Assembly: GCA_964545205.1 (NCBI GenBank)
Contig: CAZJFH010000023.1
Coordinates: 4,201-68,200 of the forward strand
Origin: CAZJFH01 sp964545205
GTDB taxonomy: Bacteria; Pseudomonadota; Alphaproteobacteria; Rhodospirillales; Magnetospirillaceae
Length of the DNA stretch: 64,000 nucleotides
Direction: 5' to 3'
Shown here: one piece after another, positions 17,564 to 26,053 of the stretch
Layout of the letters: each line of letters opens with the position of its first letter
Numbering within the stretch: position 1 is the first letter of the stretch
Notes under the pieces: model-generated
Seen by the model: the letters and a program-made list of their open reading frames with translations, nothing else
The model's database searches: none
Told to the model about the DNA's origin: nothing
Program-made: the position numbers and the translations under genes

Positions 17564-18742
17564 ATGAAAAAATTCAACTCCTATTGCGCGCCCGTCGCGC
17601 TCGCGCTGGCCGTCGCCGTGGCGGCGCCGGCGACGGCCTCGGCGCAGGACTGCTCGGTCAAGGTCGGCTTCCTGCTGCCCTATTCCGGCACTTACGCGGC
17701 CCTCGGCAACAACATCACCGACGCCTTCAAGCTGCGGGTCGACGAAGCCGGCGGCAAGCTGGCCAACTGCAAGATCGAATACGTCGCGGTCGATTCCGAG
17801 GCGGCGCCGCCGAAGGCCAAGGACAACACCAGCCGCCTGATCGGCAAGGAGAAGGTCGACGTGCTGGTCGGTCCGGTGCACTCGGGCGTCGCCATGGCGA
17901 TGGCCCAGGTCGCGCGCGACGAAGGCACGCTGACCATCGTCGCCAACGCGGGCGCCGACGCGCTGACCAACCAGATGTGCGCGCCGAACATCTTCCGCAC
18001 CTCGTTCAGCAACTGGCAGGCCAGCCATCCCGCCGGCGAGGTCGCGCTGAAGGACGGCATCAAGAAGGTCGTGACCCTGACCTGGAACTACCCGGCCGGC
18101 AACGAGGCCATCCAGGGCTTCAAGGACAGCTTCACCAAGGGCGGCGGCGAGATCGTCAAGGACCTGCGCCTCGACTTCCCCAACGTCGAGTTCCAGCCCT
18201 ACCTGACCGAGATCGCGGCGATCAAGCCGGACGCGGTGTTCGTGTTCTTCGCCGGCGGCGGCGCGCTGAAGTTCCTGAAGGACTACGATGCGGCCGGCCT
18301 GCACGGCAAGATTCCGCTCTACGGCTCGGGCTTCCTGACCGACGGCGTGTGGCAGAAGGCGCCCGAGGCGGCGGCCGGCGTCAAGACGACGCTGCACTAC
18401 GCCGACAACCTCGACAATCCGAAGAACAAGGCGTTCCGCGCGGCCTTCAAGAAGGCCACCAACCGCGACGCCGACGTCTACGCCGTCCAGGGCTACGACG
18501 CGGCCGAGCTGCTGCGCATCGGCCTGGAAGGCGCCGGCGGCGACATCAAGGCCAAGGACAAGGTGATCAAGGCCATGGAAACGGCCAAGATCGACAGCCC
18601 GCGCGGCGAGTTCACGCTGTCGGCGTCCCACGGCCCGGTGCAGGACTTCTACACCCGCATGGTCGAGAACGGCCAGGAGAAGGTCCTGGGCGTCGCCATG
18701 GAGGACCTGCCGCCGCCCAGCGACAAGTGCAAGATGAACTGA
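17564..18742 (+). CDS. ABC transporter substrate-binding protein (branched-chain amino acid type)
   Basis: A 392-residue periplasmic binding protein of the leucine/isoleucine/valine-binding class. It has a Sec signal (residues 1-27, ending ASAQ), then KVGFLLPYSGTYAALGNNI, the first strand and ligand loop. GPVHSGVAMAMAQVARDEG and VTLTWNYPAGNEAIQGF follow, with YAVQGYDAAELLRIGL in the C-lobe. No permease or ATPase genes follow; a strong terminator ends the transcript, so the transporter's other parts must lie elsewhere. GAAGGGGAAACGCC precedes the ATG. The ligand could equally be an aromatic acid or an amide. Confidence 0.9.
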   Translation: MKKFNSYCAPVALALAVAVAAPATASAQDCSVKVGFLLPYSGTYAALGNNITDAFKLRVDEAGGKLANCKIEYVAVDSEAAPPKAKDNTSRLIGKEKVDVLVGPVHSGVAMAMAQVARDEGTLTIVANAGADALTNQMCAPNIFRTSFSNWQASHPAGEVALKDGIKKVVTLTWNYPAGNEAIQGFKDSFTKGGGEIVKDLRLDFPNVEFQPYLTEIAAIKPDAVFVFFAGGGALKFLKDYDAAGLHGKIPLYGSGFLTDGVWQKAPEAAAGVKTTLHYADNLDNPKNKAFRAAFKKATNRDADVYAVQGYDAAELLRIGLEGAGGDIKAKDKVIKAMETAKIDSPRGEFTLSASHGPVQDFYTRMVENGQEKVLGVAMEDLPPPSDKCKMN

Positions 18743-18763
18743 TCGGGCACGTAGATCGTGGTG

Positions 18764-18801
18764 GCGATGGCCGGACATGCTTCCGGCCATCGCTTTTTTT
18801 T
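18764..18801 (+). terminator. strong rho-independent terminator
   Basis: A 12-bp perfect stem, GCGATGGCCGGA (18764-18775) with TCCGGCCATCGC (18782-18793), and a 6-base loop, is followed by eight Ts. It lies 22 bases after the stop of the binding-protein gene. Confidence 0.95.
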
Positions 18802-18876
18802 GGGTTCATCGCCGAATTCCGGGGAGAGCCCCAGATCGTCGGTTCATCGTCGCGGCCACTGCACCGGCACCTCCCG

Positions 18877-19311
18877 CTACGGCCGCACCACCAGCACCGA
18901 GCAGGTCGAATGGCGCACGACGCGCGCCGCGTTGGGGCCGAGCAGGTAGTCCTTGAGTTCCGGGCGATGCGAGCCGCAGACGATCAGGTCGGCGCGGGTC
19001 TTCTCGGCGATGGCCAGGATGGACTCGTAGACGTTGCCCTCGGCGACGATGTGCTGCACCGCCATCTCCTTCGGCACCACCTCGGCGACCTTCTCGTGCA
19101 GGCGCTGCAGCAGCGTCTCGGCGACGTTCTTCTCGTAGCCCTTGGGGAAGAACTGGCCGACGATGCTCATGCCGAAATCGGGCATCACCGTCATCACGTG
19201 CAGGCTGGCGTCGGCCGCCCTGGCCTGGTGCACGGCGTGCGGCATCGTGTGGCTCCAGTCCATTGGGTTGTCGAGGTCGACGGCGACCAGGATGTCCTTG
19301 AACATGATCAT
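18877..19311 (-). CDS. universal stress protein (UspA family)
   Basis: A 144-residue Usp-fold protein. ILVAVDLDNPMDWS begins the fold. The ATP-binding type motif appears as LIVCGSHRPELKDYLLGPNAARVVRHSTCSVLVV, whose G-x2-R-x-(9)-G pattern is close to, but not exactly, the canonical one. It overlaps the end of the TRAP permease gene by 4 bases (ATGA). This is a common arrangement: Usp proteins such as TeaD regulate TRAP transporters. It therefore probably modulates the permease. Confidence 0.9.
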   Translation of the reverse strand: MIMFKDILVAVDLDNPMDWSHTMPHAVHQARAADASLHVMTVMPDFGMSIVGQFFPKGYEKNVAETLLQRLHEKVAEVVPKEMAVQHIVAEGNVYESILAIAEKTRADLIVCGSHRPELKDYLLGPNAARVVRHSTCSVLVVRP

Positions 19312-21887
19312 GCTCCCATGGCGGCGGCGGACCGGCGCGCCCGCCGGCGCTGCGCCGCCCAGATCAGCGCCAGCAGGGCCAGCGCCGGGATGTAGAACAG
19401 GTGCTTCGGCGGCCGGTCGGCCGCCACGACCACGCCCTCGACGACGTAGTCGAAATCGAAGCCGGCCTTCTCGGCCGGGCTGCCGAAGCCGATGCGCTCG
19501 ACGATCAGCGCCGCGTCCTCCTCGGCGAGGAACAGGCCGGCGGCCTCGAGTCGCTGCTCGGGCGTCTCGCCGCCCGGCAGCCGCAGCACGGCGACCTTGT
19601 CGACGGGCTGGCCCTCGAGCGTTTCGCCGATCACCCTGAGCGACAGCCGGCCGCCGGGCGGCAGCGCCTCGACGACGCGCGCCAACTCGCTCGGCGGCAG
19701 TTCCTCGTGCTCCGGCTGCACCATGTCCATCCAGAAGCCGGGGCGGAACAGGGTGAAGGCGACCAGCAGCAGCGCCAGCGTCTCCCACAGTCGGTTGCGC
19801 ACCAGGAACCAGCGCTGGGTGGCGGCGGCGAAGGCCAGCATCGCGGTGGTGGCGGCGGCGAAGACCAGCAGGCCGTGCCAGACCGACGCGATGCCGATCA
19901 GCAGCAGCTCGGTGTTGAAGATGAACATGAACGGCAGCAGCGCCGTGCGGATGTCGTAGAGGAAGCCCTGGACGCCGGTGCGGATCGGATCCGACTTGGC
20001 GATCGCCGCGGCAGCGAAGGCGGCCAGCCCCACGGGGGGAGTGTCGTCGGCCAGGATGCCGAAATAGAACACGAACAGGTGCACCGCGATCAGCGGCACC
20101 ACCAGTCCCGCTTCGGCGCCGATCGACACGATCACCGGCGCCATCAGCGTCGCGACGACGATGTAGTTGGCGGTGGTCGGCAGGCCCATGCCGAGCAGCA
20201 GGCTGATCACCGCGGTGAACAGCAGCAGCAGCATCAGGTTGCCGCCCGAGATGAACTCGACGAACTCGGTCATCACCAGGCCGATGCCGGTCAGCGTCAC
20301 CGTGCCGACGACGATGCCGGCGGCGGCGGTGGCGACGCCGATGCCGATCATGTTGCGCGCGCCCATCACCAGCCCGGCGAACAGGTCGGCGAAGCCGGCG
20401 GTGAACGCCGTCGCCGCCGCCTGACGGCGGAACAGCGCCTTCAGCGGCCGGTGGGTCAGCACGACGCCGATCATGAAGGCGGTGGCCCAGAAGGCCGAGA
20501 GTCCGGGCGACAGCCGCTCGACGGTCAGCGCCCAGACCAGCACGACGACCGGCAGCAGGAAATAGAGGCCCGACTTGATCGTCGGCCCCGGCTCGGGCAG
20601 CTCGGCGATGTCCTCGCCGCTCTCCAGCTCGGGGAAACGGGCCGCGTACCAGACCAGGCCGAGATAGGCGGCGGCGATCAGCGCGCCCAGCACCCAGCCG
20701 GCGGCGGCGCCGAACGCCGCCTGGATCCAGCCGGCGACGTAGTAGACGGCCATGGTCAGCGCGGCGAGGCCGATGAACGTGGTCAGGAAGGCCAGCGCGC
20801 TGCGCGTCCACTTGCTCTCGCGCCGGCGCGGCAGGCCCTTCAGGCCGGCCTTCAGCGACTCGAGATGGACGATGTAGATCAGCGCGATGTACGAGATCAG
20901 CGCCGGCAGGATGGCGTGGCGGATGACGTCGAGATAGGAGATGCCGACGAACTCGACCATCAGGAAGGCGGCGGCGCCCATCACCGGCGGCGTGAGCTGG
21001 CCGTTGGTCGACGACGCCACCTCGACGGCGCCGGCCTTCTCGCCGGTGAAGCCGACCTTCTTCATCAATGGAATGGTGAAGGTGCCGGTGGTCACCACGT
21101 TGGCGATCGACGAGCCCGAGATCATGCCGGTCAGCGCGCTGGACACCACCGCCGCCTTGGCCGGCCCGCCGCGCATGTGGCCGATCAGCGAGAAGGCGAC
21201 GCGGATGAAGTAGTTGCCGGCCCCCGCCCGCTCCAGCAGGGCGCCGAACAGCACGAACAGGAACACCATGCTGGTCGACACGCCCAAGGCGACGCCGAAC
21301 ACGCCCTCGGTGCCGAGCCAGTAGTGCGACATGCCCTTGTTCAGCGAGGCGCCCTTGTGGGCGATCACGTCCGGCATCCACGGGCCGAAGAAGGTGTAGA
21401 CCAGGAAAACCAGCGCCACCACCATCAGCGGCGGCCCCAGCGCCCGGCGCGTCGCCTCCAGCAGCAGCACCATGCCGGCGACGGCGACGACGATGTCGGC
21501 GTCGGTCGGCCGCCCCGGGCGGCGGGCGAGCTCGTCGTAGAACAGGAACAGGTAGGCGGCGCAGAAGGCGGCCGCCAGCGCCAGCGCCCAGTCGGCGACG
21601 GGCACCCGCCGCCGCGGCGAGCGCCTGAAGGCCGGATAGGCGGTGTAGGCCAGGAACATCGCGAAGGCGAGGTGGATCGACCGCGCCTCGGTGTCGTTGA
21701 GGATGAATATGTTGAGCAGGAACGGCAGCGGCGAGGCGTACCAGAGCTGGAACAGCGACCACGCCAGCGCGATGCCGATCAGCAGCGCCCCGACCGGCCC
21801 GGTCGGCGTGCGCGCGCCGGTGTCGACCTGGGCGACGATGTCCCGGGCGGCGTCGGACTGCTGCTGGTCGGGGGTGCCGTCGCGCAT
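19308..21887 (-). CDS. TRAP transporter fused permease (4TM-12TM, TAXI type)
   Basis: An 859-residue inner-membrane permease in which the small (DctQ-like) and large (DctM-like) TRAP subunits are fused. About 16-20 hydrophobic segments are visible. Large-subunit landmarks include GSSIANVVTTGTFTIPLMKK, SSTNGQLTPPVMGAAAFLMVEF and a second repeat LLGMGLPTTANYIVVATLMAP. The last 150 residues (VIGETLEGQPVDKVAVLRLP, then FGSPAEKAGFDFDYVV) match DUF3394, found at the C-terminus of many fused TAXI permeases. It works with the TAXI binding protein immediately upstream and uses an ion gradient. Start ATG 21887 is preferred; a longer frame runs into intergenic repeats. Confidence 0.93.
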   Translation of the reverse strand: MRDGTPDQQQSDAARDIVAQVDTGARTPTGPVGALLIGIALAWSLFQLWYASPLPFLLNIFILNDTEARSIHLAFAMFLAYTAYPAFRRSPRRRVPVADWALALAAAFCAAYLFLFYDELARRPGRPTDADIVVAVAGMVLLLEATRRALGPPLMVVALVFLVYTFFGPWMPDVIAHKGASLNKGMSHYWLGTEGVFGVALGVSTSMVFLFVLFGALLERAGAGNYFIRVAFSLIGHMRGGPAKAAVVSSALTGMISGSSIANVVTTGTFTIPLMKKVGFTGEKAGAVEVASSTNGQLTPPVMGAAAFLMVEFVGISYLDVIRHAILPALISYIALIYIVHLESLKAGLKGLPRRRESKWTRSALAFLTTFIGLAALTMAVYYVAGWIQAAFGAAAGWVLGALIAAAYLGLVWYAARFPELESGEDIAELPEPGPTIKSGLYFLLPVVVLVWALTVERLSPGLSAFWATAFMIGVVLTHRPLKALFRRQAAATAFTAGFADLFAGLVMGARNMIGIGVATAAAGIVVGTVTLTGIGLVMTEFVEFISGGNLMLLLLFTAVISLLLGMGLPTTANYIVVATLMAPVIVSIGAEAGLVVPLIAVHLFVFYFGILADDTPPVGLAAFAAAAIAKSDPIRTGVQGFLYDIRTALLPFMFIFNTELLLIGIASVWHGLLVFAAATTAMLAFAAATQRWFLVRNRLWETLALLLVAFTLFRPGFWMDMVQPEHEELPPSELARVVEALPPGGRLSLRVIGETLEGQPVDKVAVLRLPGGETPEQRLEAAGLFLAEEDAALIVERIGFGSPAEKAGFDFDYVVEGVVVAADRPPKHLFYIPALALLALIWAAQRRRARRSAAAMGA

Positions 21888-21910
21888 CGCTGAAATCCGT
21901 TCGTTGTGCT

Positions 21911-22029
21911 TCCTCTCCCCTCGTGGGGGAGGGCTGGGGCGAGGGGTGCCGGCGCCTGACCAGGCGGCCGGAATCACCCTCGCCCTGCCGCTTCGCGGGC
22001 CCCTCCCTCTCCCCTCGAGGGAGAGGGGA
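21911..22029. repeat. intergenic palindromic repeats (CTCTCCCC type)
   Basis: Two hairpins of the CTCTCCCC...GGGGGAGGG kind lie between the TAXI gene and the permease gene: one at 21911-21933 and one at 22004-22029 (CTCTCCC/GGGAGAG). Both resemble dispersed intergenic repeats seen across Alphaproteobacteria; a similar element occurs at 38163-38186. Within the operon they may affect mRNA stability and lower permease expression relative to the binding protein. Confidence 0.7.
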
Positions 22030-22034
22030 TCGCC

Positions 22035-23033
22035 CTACTTCGCGCCTTCGGCCTTCTGCTGGCCGAGGCCGGCCTCGTCGTAATACTTCTTGGCGCCCTC
22101 GTGCAGCGGCGCGCTCAGCGCGGCGGCGACCATCTCGTCCTTCTTCAGGCTGGCGAAGGCGGGATGGAGCTGCTGGAAGTCCTCGAAGTTCTCGAACACC
22201 GCCTTGGTCACCGTGTAGACCACCTGCGGATCCTTCTTGGCGTCGGTGACGAAGGTGGCGCGGACGCCGAAGGTGGTGGTGTCGTCCTCGTTCTCGGCGC
22301 CGCGGTACATGCCGCCGGGGATCGTCGCCATCGAGTAGTAGGGGAACTTCTCGACCAGGCCCTTGACCGCTTCGTTGTCGACGTCGACCAGCACGGTGTC
22401 GCAGCTCGTCGTCGCCTCCTGGATCGAGCCGTTGGGATGACCGACGGTGTAGACGATGGCGTCGACCTTGTTGTCGCACAGCGCCTGCGCCTGCTCCGCC
22501 GGCTTGAGCTCGGAGGCCAGGGCGAAGTCGTTCAGCGTCCAGCCCATCTCGTTCATCAGCACCTCCATCGTCGAGCGCTGGCCCGAGCCGGGATTGCCGA
22601 CGTTGACGCGCTTGCCCTTGAGGTCGTCGAAGGTCTTGATGCCGGAATCGGCGCGGGCGACGACGGTGAACGGCTCGGCATGCAGCGAGAACACCGCCCG
22701 CAGATCCTTGAAGGCGTTGTTGGCCCACTCGCCCTCGCCCTCGTAGGCCTTGTACTGCACGTCGGACTGGGCGACGCCGAAGTCGAGCTCGCCCTGCTGG
22801 ATGGTGTTGACGTTGTAGACCGAGCCGCCGGTGCTCTCGGCCGAGCAGCGGATGCCGTGGTCCTTGCGGCCCTTGTTGACGAGCCGGCAGATGGCGCCGC
22901 CGGTCGGGTAGTAGACCCCGGTGACGCCGCCGGTGCCGATGGTGATGAACTGGTCGGCCGCCGAGGCGGGCACGGCGGCGGCCAGGGCGGCCAGAGTGGC
23001 CGCGGTGGCGATTCCGGTGAGCGCTTTCGTCAT
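22035..23033 (-). CDS. TAXI-family TRAP solute-binding protein
   Basis: A 332-residue periplasmic binding protein of the TAXI (TRAP-associated extracytoplasmic immunogenic) family. It has a signal peptide (residues 1-26, ASAAD), then FITIGTGGVTGVYYPTGGAI, the family's start signature. STGGSVYNVNTIQQGELDFGVAQSDVQY and VNVGNPGSGQRSTMEVLM (PGSG loop) follow. It overlaps the BKACE stop by ATGA, so it is translationally coupled to it. This suggests that the imported solute is the substrate, or its precursor, of the BKACE/aminotransferase pathway. Confidence 0.93.
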   Translation of the reverse strand: MTKALTGIATAATLAALAAAVPASAADQFITIGTGGVTGVYYPTGGAICRLVNKGRKDHGIRCSAESTGGSVYNVNTIQQGELDFGVAQSDVQYKAYEGEGEWANNAFKDLRAVFSLHAEPFTVVARADSGIKTFDDLKGKRVNVGNPGSGQRSTMEVLMNEMGWTLNDFALASELKPAEQAQALCDNKVDAIVYTVGHPNGSIQEATTSCDTVLVDVDNEAVKGLVEKFPYYSMATIPGGMYRGAENEDDTTTFGVRATFVTDAKKDPQVVYTVTKAVFENFEDFQQLHPAFASLKKDEMVAAALSAPLHEGAKKYYDEAGLGQQKAEGAK

Positions 23034-23872
23034 TCTTCGTCTCCCACGTTGCACGACATGATGCGCCGCGCCGCGTCGGCGTCGGCGATTGGCCGCCCGC
23101 ACAGGGCGGCGGCTGCGGCGGCCCGGCGGCACGGCTCGGCGTTGTCCTCCGCCAGGCCGCCGCCAGGGCGCCAGAGGTTGTTCTCGAAGCCGACCCGGCC
23201 ATGGCCGCCGAACGCCGCCGCGACGGCGACGCAGGCGCTCTCGGCCGGGCCGAAGGCGCAGACCGCCCATGGCCCCCGGTCGCACCAGGCGCCCACGAAC
23301 CCGCACAGGTCGCGCGGCATCGCCGCCGTGCCGTCGTAGCGTCCGAGCACGAACAGCACCGCCGGGCGGGCCTGCGGCACGATGCCGCGGCGGACCAGCG
23401 ACAGCAGCCGCGCCGCCTCGCAGCGGTCGTAGACGATGTACTGGACCAGCGTGCCGTCGCGATGGATCTCGGCGAGGAAACGCGCCGCCTCGGCCTCGGC
23501 GCCGTCTTCGGGGATCAGCTCGCGCACGGCCAGCGACACCGCCTCGGGCCGCAATTCGCGGACCAGGGCCATCTGTTCGGCCGGGCGGTAGCGGCCGACC
23601 GCCTCGGTGGTGACCTGCACGATCATCGCCTCGCCGACCGCCGCGCGGACGGCGGCGGTGGCGGCGCGGTAGGCGTCGGCGTCGAGCACGTGGCGGCCGG
23701 CGGCGTCGCGCACGTGCAGATGCAGCAGCGACGCGCCGGCCGCGCGGCAGGCGGCGGCGGTGCGCGCGATCTCGGCCGGCGTCACCGGCAGCGCCGGATG
23801 GTCCGCGGCCGTGCGGCGCGCGCCGTTGGGCGCGACGGCGAGGATGAAGGGAGCGGTGTCGGTCTCGGCCAT
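23030..23872 (-). CDS. beta-keto acid cleavage enzyme (BKACE)
   Basis: A 280-residue member of the BKACE family (formerly DUF849, including Kce, 3-keto-5-aminohexanoate cleavage enzyme). These Zn-dependent enzymes condense a beta-keto acid with acetyl-CoA and release acetoacetate and a new CoA ester. Visible features: ILAVAPNGARRT at the start, SLLHLHVRDAAG (zinc-binding His pair), SLAVRELIPEDG (acidic, in place of the more usual S-x-N), and GHGRVGFENNLW near the end. No diagnostic specificity residues can be read by eye. The ATG 23872 is 86 bases after the aminotransferase stop; the stop overlaps the TAXI start. Confidence 0.88.
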   Translation of the reverse strand: MAETDTAPFILAVAPNGARRTAADHPALPVTPAEIARTAAACRAAGASLLHLHVRDAAGRHVLDADAYRAATAAVRAAVGEAMIVQVTTEAVGRYRPAEQMALVRELRPEAVSLAVRELIPEDGAEAEAARFLAEIHRDGTLVQYIVYDRCEAARLLSLVRRGIVPQARPAVLFVLGRYDGTAAMPRDLCGFVGAWCDRGPWAVCAFGPAESACVAVAAAFGGHGRVGFENNLWRPGGGLAEDNAEPCRRAAAAAALCGRPIADADAARRIMSCNVGDEE

Positions 23873-23958
23873 GGCGTCCGCCAAGCCTCGCGCGGACGGC
23901 CGGTCGCCGCAACCGAACGAACGGCTCGATTGCGCACCCGAAAGGGTGGCCGAAACGG

Positions 23959-25296
23959 CTATGCCGTGGCCGCGCGCACCGCTTCGGCGGTGATGTCGGC
24001 GATGCGCTCGACCTCGGCGGCGGTGACGATGTAGGGCGGCGCCAGCATGACGTGGTCGCCGCGCCGGCCGTCGACGGTGCCGCCCATCGGATAGCAGACC
24101 ATGCCGCGCTCGAAGGCCTCGCGGCGCACGCGGGCGTTGACCTTGCGCGCCGGGTCGAACGGCTCCTTGGTGGCGCGGTCGGCGACCAGCTCGACGCCGA
24201 CGAACAGGCCGCGACCGCGGATCTCGCCGACATGCGGATGATCGCCGAGCCGCTGGCGCAGCGCCGCCATGAGCTGGTCGCCGCGCGCGCGGACGTTCGC
24301 CAGCAAGCCGTCCTCGACGATGCGCCGGCGCACCGCCAGGCCGGCGGCGCAGGCCGTGGCATGGCCCATGTAGGTGTGGCCGTGCTGGAAGAAGCCGGAG
24401 CCGTCGCGCACGGCGCGGTGGATCGCCTCGGAAACCATCACCGCGCCGATCGGCACGTAGCCGGCGCCCAGCCCCTTGGCCATCGTCAGCAGGTCGGGCA
24501 CGACGCCCTCCTGCGCGCTGGCGAACAGGCTGCCGGTGCGGCCCATGCCGCACATCACCTCGTCGAGGATCAGCAGCACGCCATGGCGGTCGCAGATCTC
24601 GCGGATGCGCCTGAAGTAGCCCGGCACCGCCGGCACCGCGCCCAGCGTCGCCCCGACCACCGGCTCGGCGATGAAGGCGGCGACGCGCCCCGGCCCGGCG
24701 GCCTGGATCGCCGCCTCGAGCTCGTCGGCGACGCGAGCGCCGTACTCGGCCGCGCTCTCGTCGCCGCGGCGGTCGCGGTACTCGTAGCACGGCGCGACGT
24801 GGCGGGCCGGAAACAGCAGCGGCGCATAGGGCTCGCGCCGCCAGGCGTTGCCGCCGACCGCCAGCGCGCCCAGGGTGTTGCCGTGATAGCTCTGGCGGCG
24901 GGCGACGAACAGGTCGCGCCCCGGCTCGCCGATCTCGAGGAAATACTGGCGCGCCAGCTTCAGGGCGGCCTCGGTGGCCTCGGAACCGCCGGAGACGAAA
25001 TAGACCCAGCGCAGCCGGTCGTCGGCCAGCTCGCGGGCCGCGTCGGCGACCAGTGCCTCGGCGAGTTCCTCGGCCGGGGCGGTGGTGAAGGCGGCCGAGT
25101 GGACGTAGGCCAGCCGCTCGACCTGCTCCTTGATCGCCGCGCGCACGGCGGCGTCGGAATGGCCGAGGCACGAGACCGCGGCGCCGCCCGAGGCGTCGAT
25201 CCAGCGCCCGCCGTCGGCGCCGACGACGTGGATGCCGTCGCCGGCGAGCGCTTCGGGATAGGTTGCGCGGGTATCGCGGTGGAAGACGCGGGTCAT
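23959..25296 (-). CDS. class III PLP-dependent aminotransferase
   Basis: A 445-residue fold-type I omega-aminotransferase. Landmarks: YFVSGGSEATEAALKLARQY (cofactor phosphate), RRQSYHGNTLGAL, AAFIAEPVVGATLGAVP, LLILDEVMCGMGRTGSLFA and the Schiff-base lysine in TMAKGLGAGYVPIGA. GHTYMGHATACAAGLAV and YPMGGTVDGRRGDHVMLAPP follow. It is related to beta-alanine/pyruvate- and taurine-type enzymes. Next to a BKACE it probably deaminates an imported amino acid to the keto acid that BKACE cleaves. The start overlaps the slipin stop by ATGA. Confidence 0.9.
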   Translation of the reverse strand: MTRVFHRDTRATYPEALAGDGIHVVGADGGRWIDASGGAAVSCLGHSDAAVRAAIKEQVERLAYVHSAAFTTAPAEELAEALVADAARELADDRLRWVYFVSGGSEATEAALKLARQYFLEIGEPGRDLFVARRQSYHGNTLGALAVGGNAWRREPYAPLLFPARHVAPCYEYRDRRGDESAAEYGARVADELEAAIQAAGPGRVAAFIAEPVVGATLGAVPAVPGYFRRIREICDRHGVLLILDEVMCGMGRTGSLFASAQEGVVPDLLTMAKGLGAGYVPIGAVMVSEAIHRAVRDGSGFFQHGHTYMGHATACAAGLAVRRRIVEDGLLANVRARGDQLMAALRQRLGDHPHVGEIRGRGLFVGVELVADRATKEPFDPARKVNARVRREAFERGMVCYPMGGTVDGRRGDHVMLAPPYIVTAAEVERIADITAEAVRAATA

Positions 25297-26051
25297 GGCT
25301 TGTCGTCCGCTGGCCTCAATCCGCGCAGCATGTCGATCGGCAGCGGGAAGATCAATGTCGAGGTGCGTTCGCCGGCGATGTCCTGCAGCGCCCCGAGATA
25401 GCGGAGCTGCATCGACAGCGGGCTTTCGGAGAGGATGCGCCCGGCGTCGACCAGCCGTTGCGCCGCCTGGAACTCGCCCTCGGCGGCGATGATGCGGGCG
25501 CGGCGCAGGCGTTCGGCCTCGGCCTGCTTGGCGATGGCGCGGATCATGCTCTCGTCGATCTCGATGTGCTTGATCTCGACGTTCGAGACCTTGATCCCCC
25601 AGGCGTCGGTCTGGCTGTCGATGATCTCCTGGATGTCGCGGTTGAGCTTGTCGCGCTCGGCCAGCATCTCGTCGAGGTCGTGCTTGCCCAGCACCGAGCG
25701 CAGCGTCGTCTGCGCGAGCTGGTTGGTGGCGGCCATGTAGTCGGCGACCTGGTTGACGGCGTCGCCCGGCTCGACGACGCGGAAATACAGCACGGCGTCG
25801 ACCTTGACCGAGACGTTGTCGCGCGAGATCAGGTCCTGGCTGGGGATGTCCTGGACGATCGTGCGCAGGTCGATCCGCACCATCTGCTGGACCAGCGGCA
25901 CCAGGATGATGAATCCGGGGCCGCGCACGCTGGTGAAGCGGCCGAGCGTGTAGACGACGCCGCGTTCGTATTCACGCAGGATGCGGATCGCCGCGACCAG
26001 GATCGCGATCACGGCGGCGCCGACGAGAGCGATGACGATGAGATCGACCAT
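25293..26051 (-). CDS. SPFH/band 7 protein (slipin)
   Basis: A 252-residue slipin (prokaryotic stomatin). One N-terminal membrane helix (residues 2-22) is followed by the band 7/SPFH domain: REYERGVVYTLGRF, GPGFIILVPLVQQMVRIDLRT, and a long C-terminal helix EIKHIEIDESMIRAIAKQAEAERLRRARIIAAEGEFQAA. It starts 2 bases after the stop of the NfeD gene. NfeD-slipin pairs are widespread, and in Pyrococcus the NfeD protease cuts the slipin. They are thought to organise membrane microdomains. Confidence 0.94.
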   Translation of the reverse strand: MVDLIVIALVGAAVIAILVAAIRILREYERGVVYTLGRFTSVRGPGFIILVPLVQQMVRIDLRTIVQDIPSQDLISRDNVSVKVDAVLYFRVVEPGDAVNQVADYMAATNQLAQTTLRSVLGKHDLDEMLAERDKLNRDIQEIIDSQTDAWGIKVSNVEIKHIEIDESMIRAIAKQAEAERLRRARIIAAEGEFQAAQRLVDAGRILSESPLSMQLRYLGALQDIAGERTSTLIFPLPIDMLRGLRPADDKP

Positions 26052-26053
26052 GA

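Noticed and set aside
18877..23202. A minus-strand frame spanning Usp to BKACE as one giant protein
   Set aside because: Only its C-terminal end is real (Usp); the rest is the out-of-frame shadow of the TRAP permease and TAXI genes.
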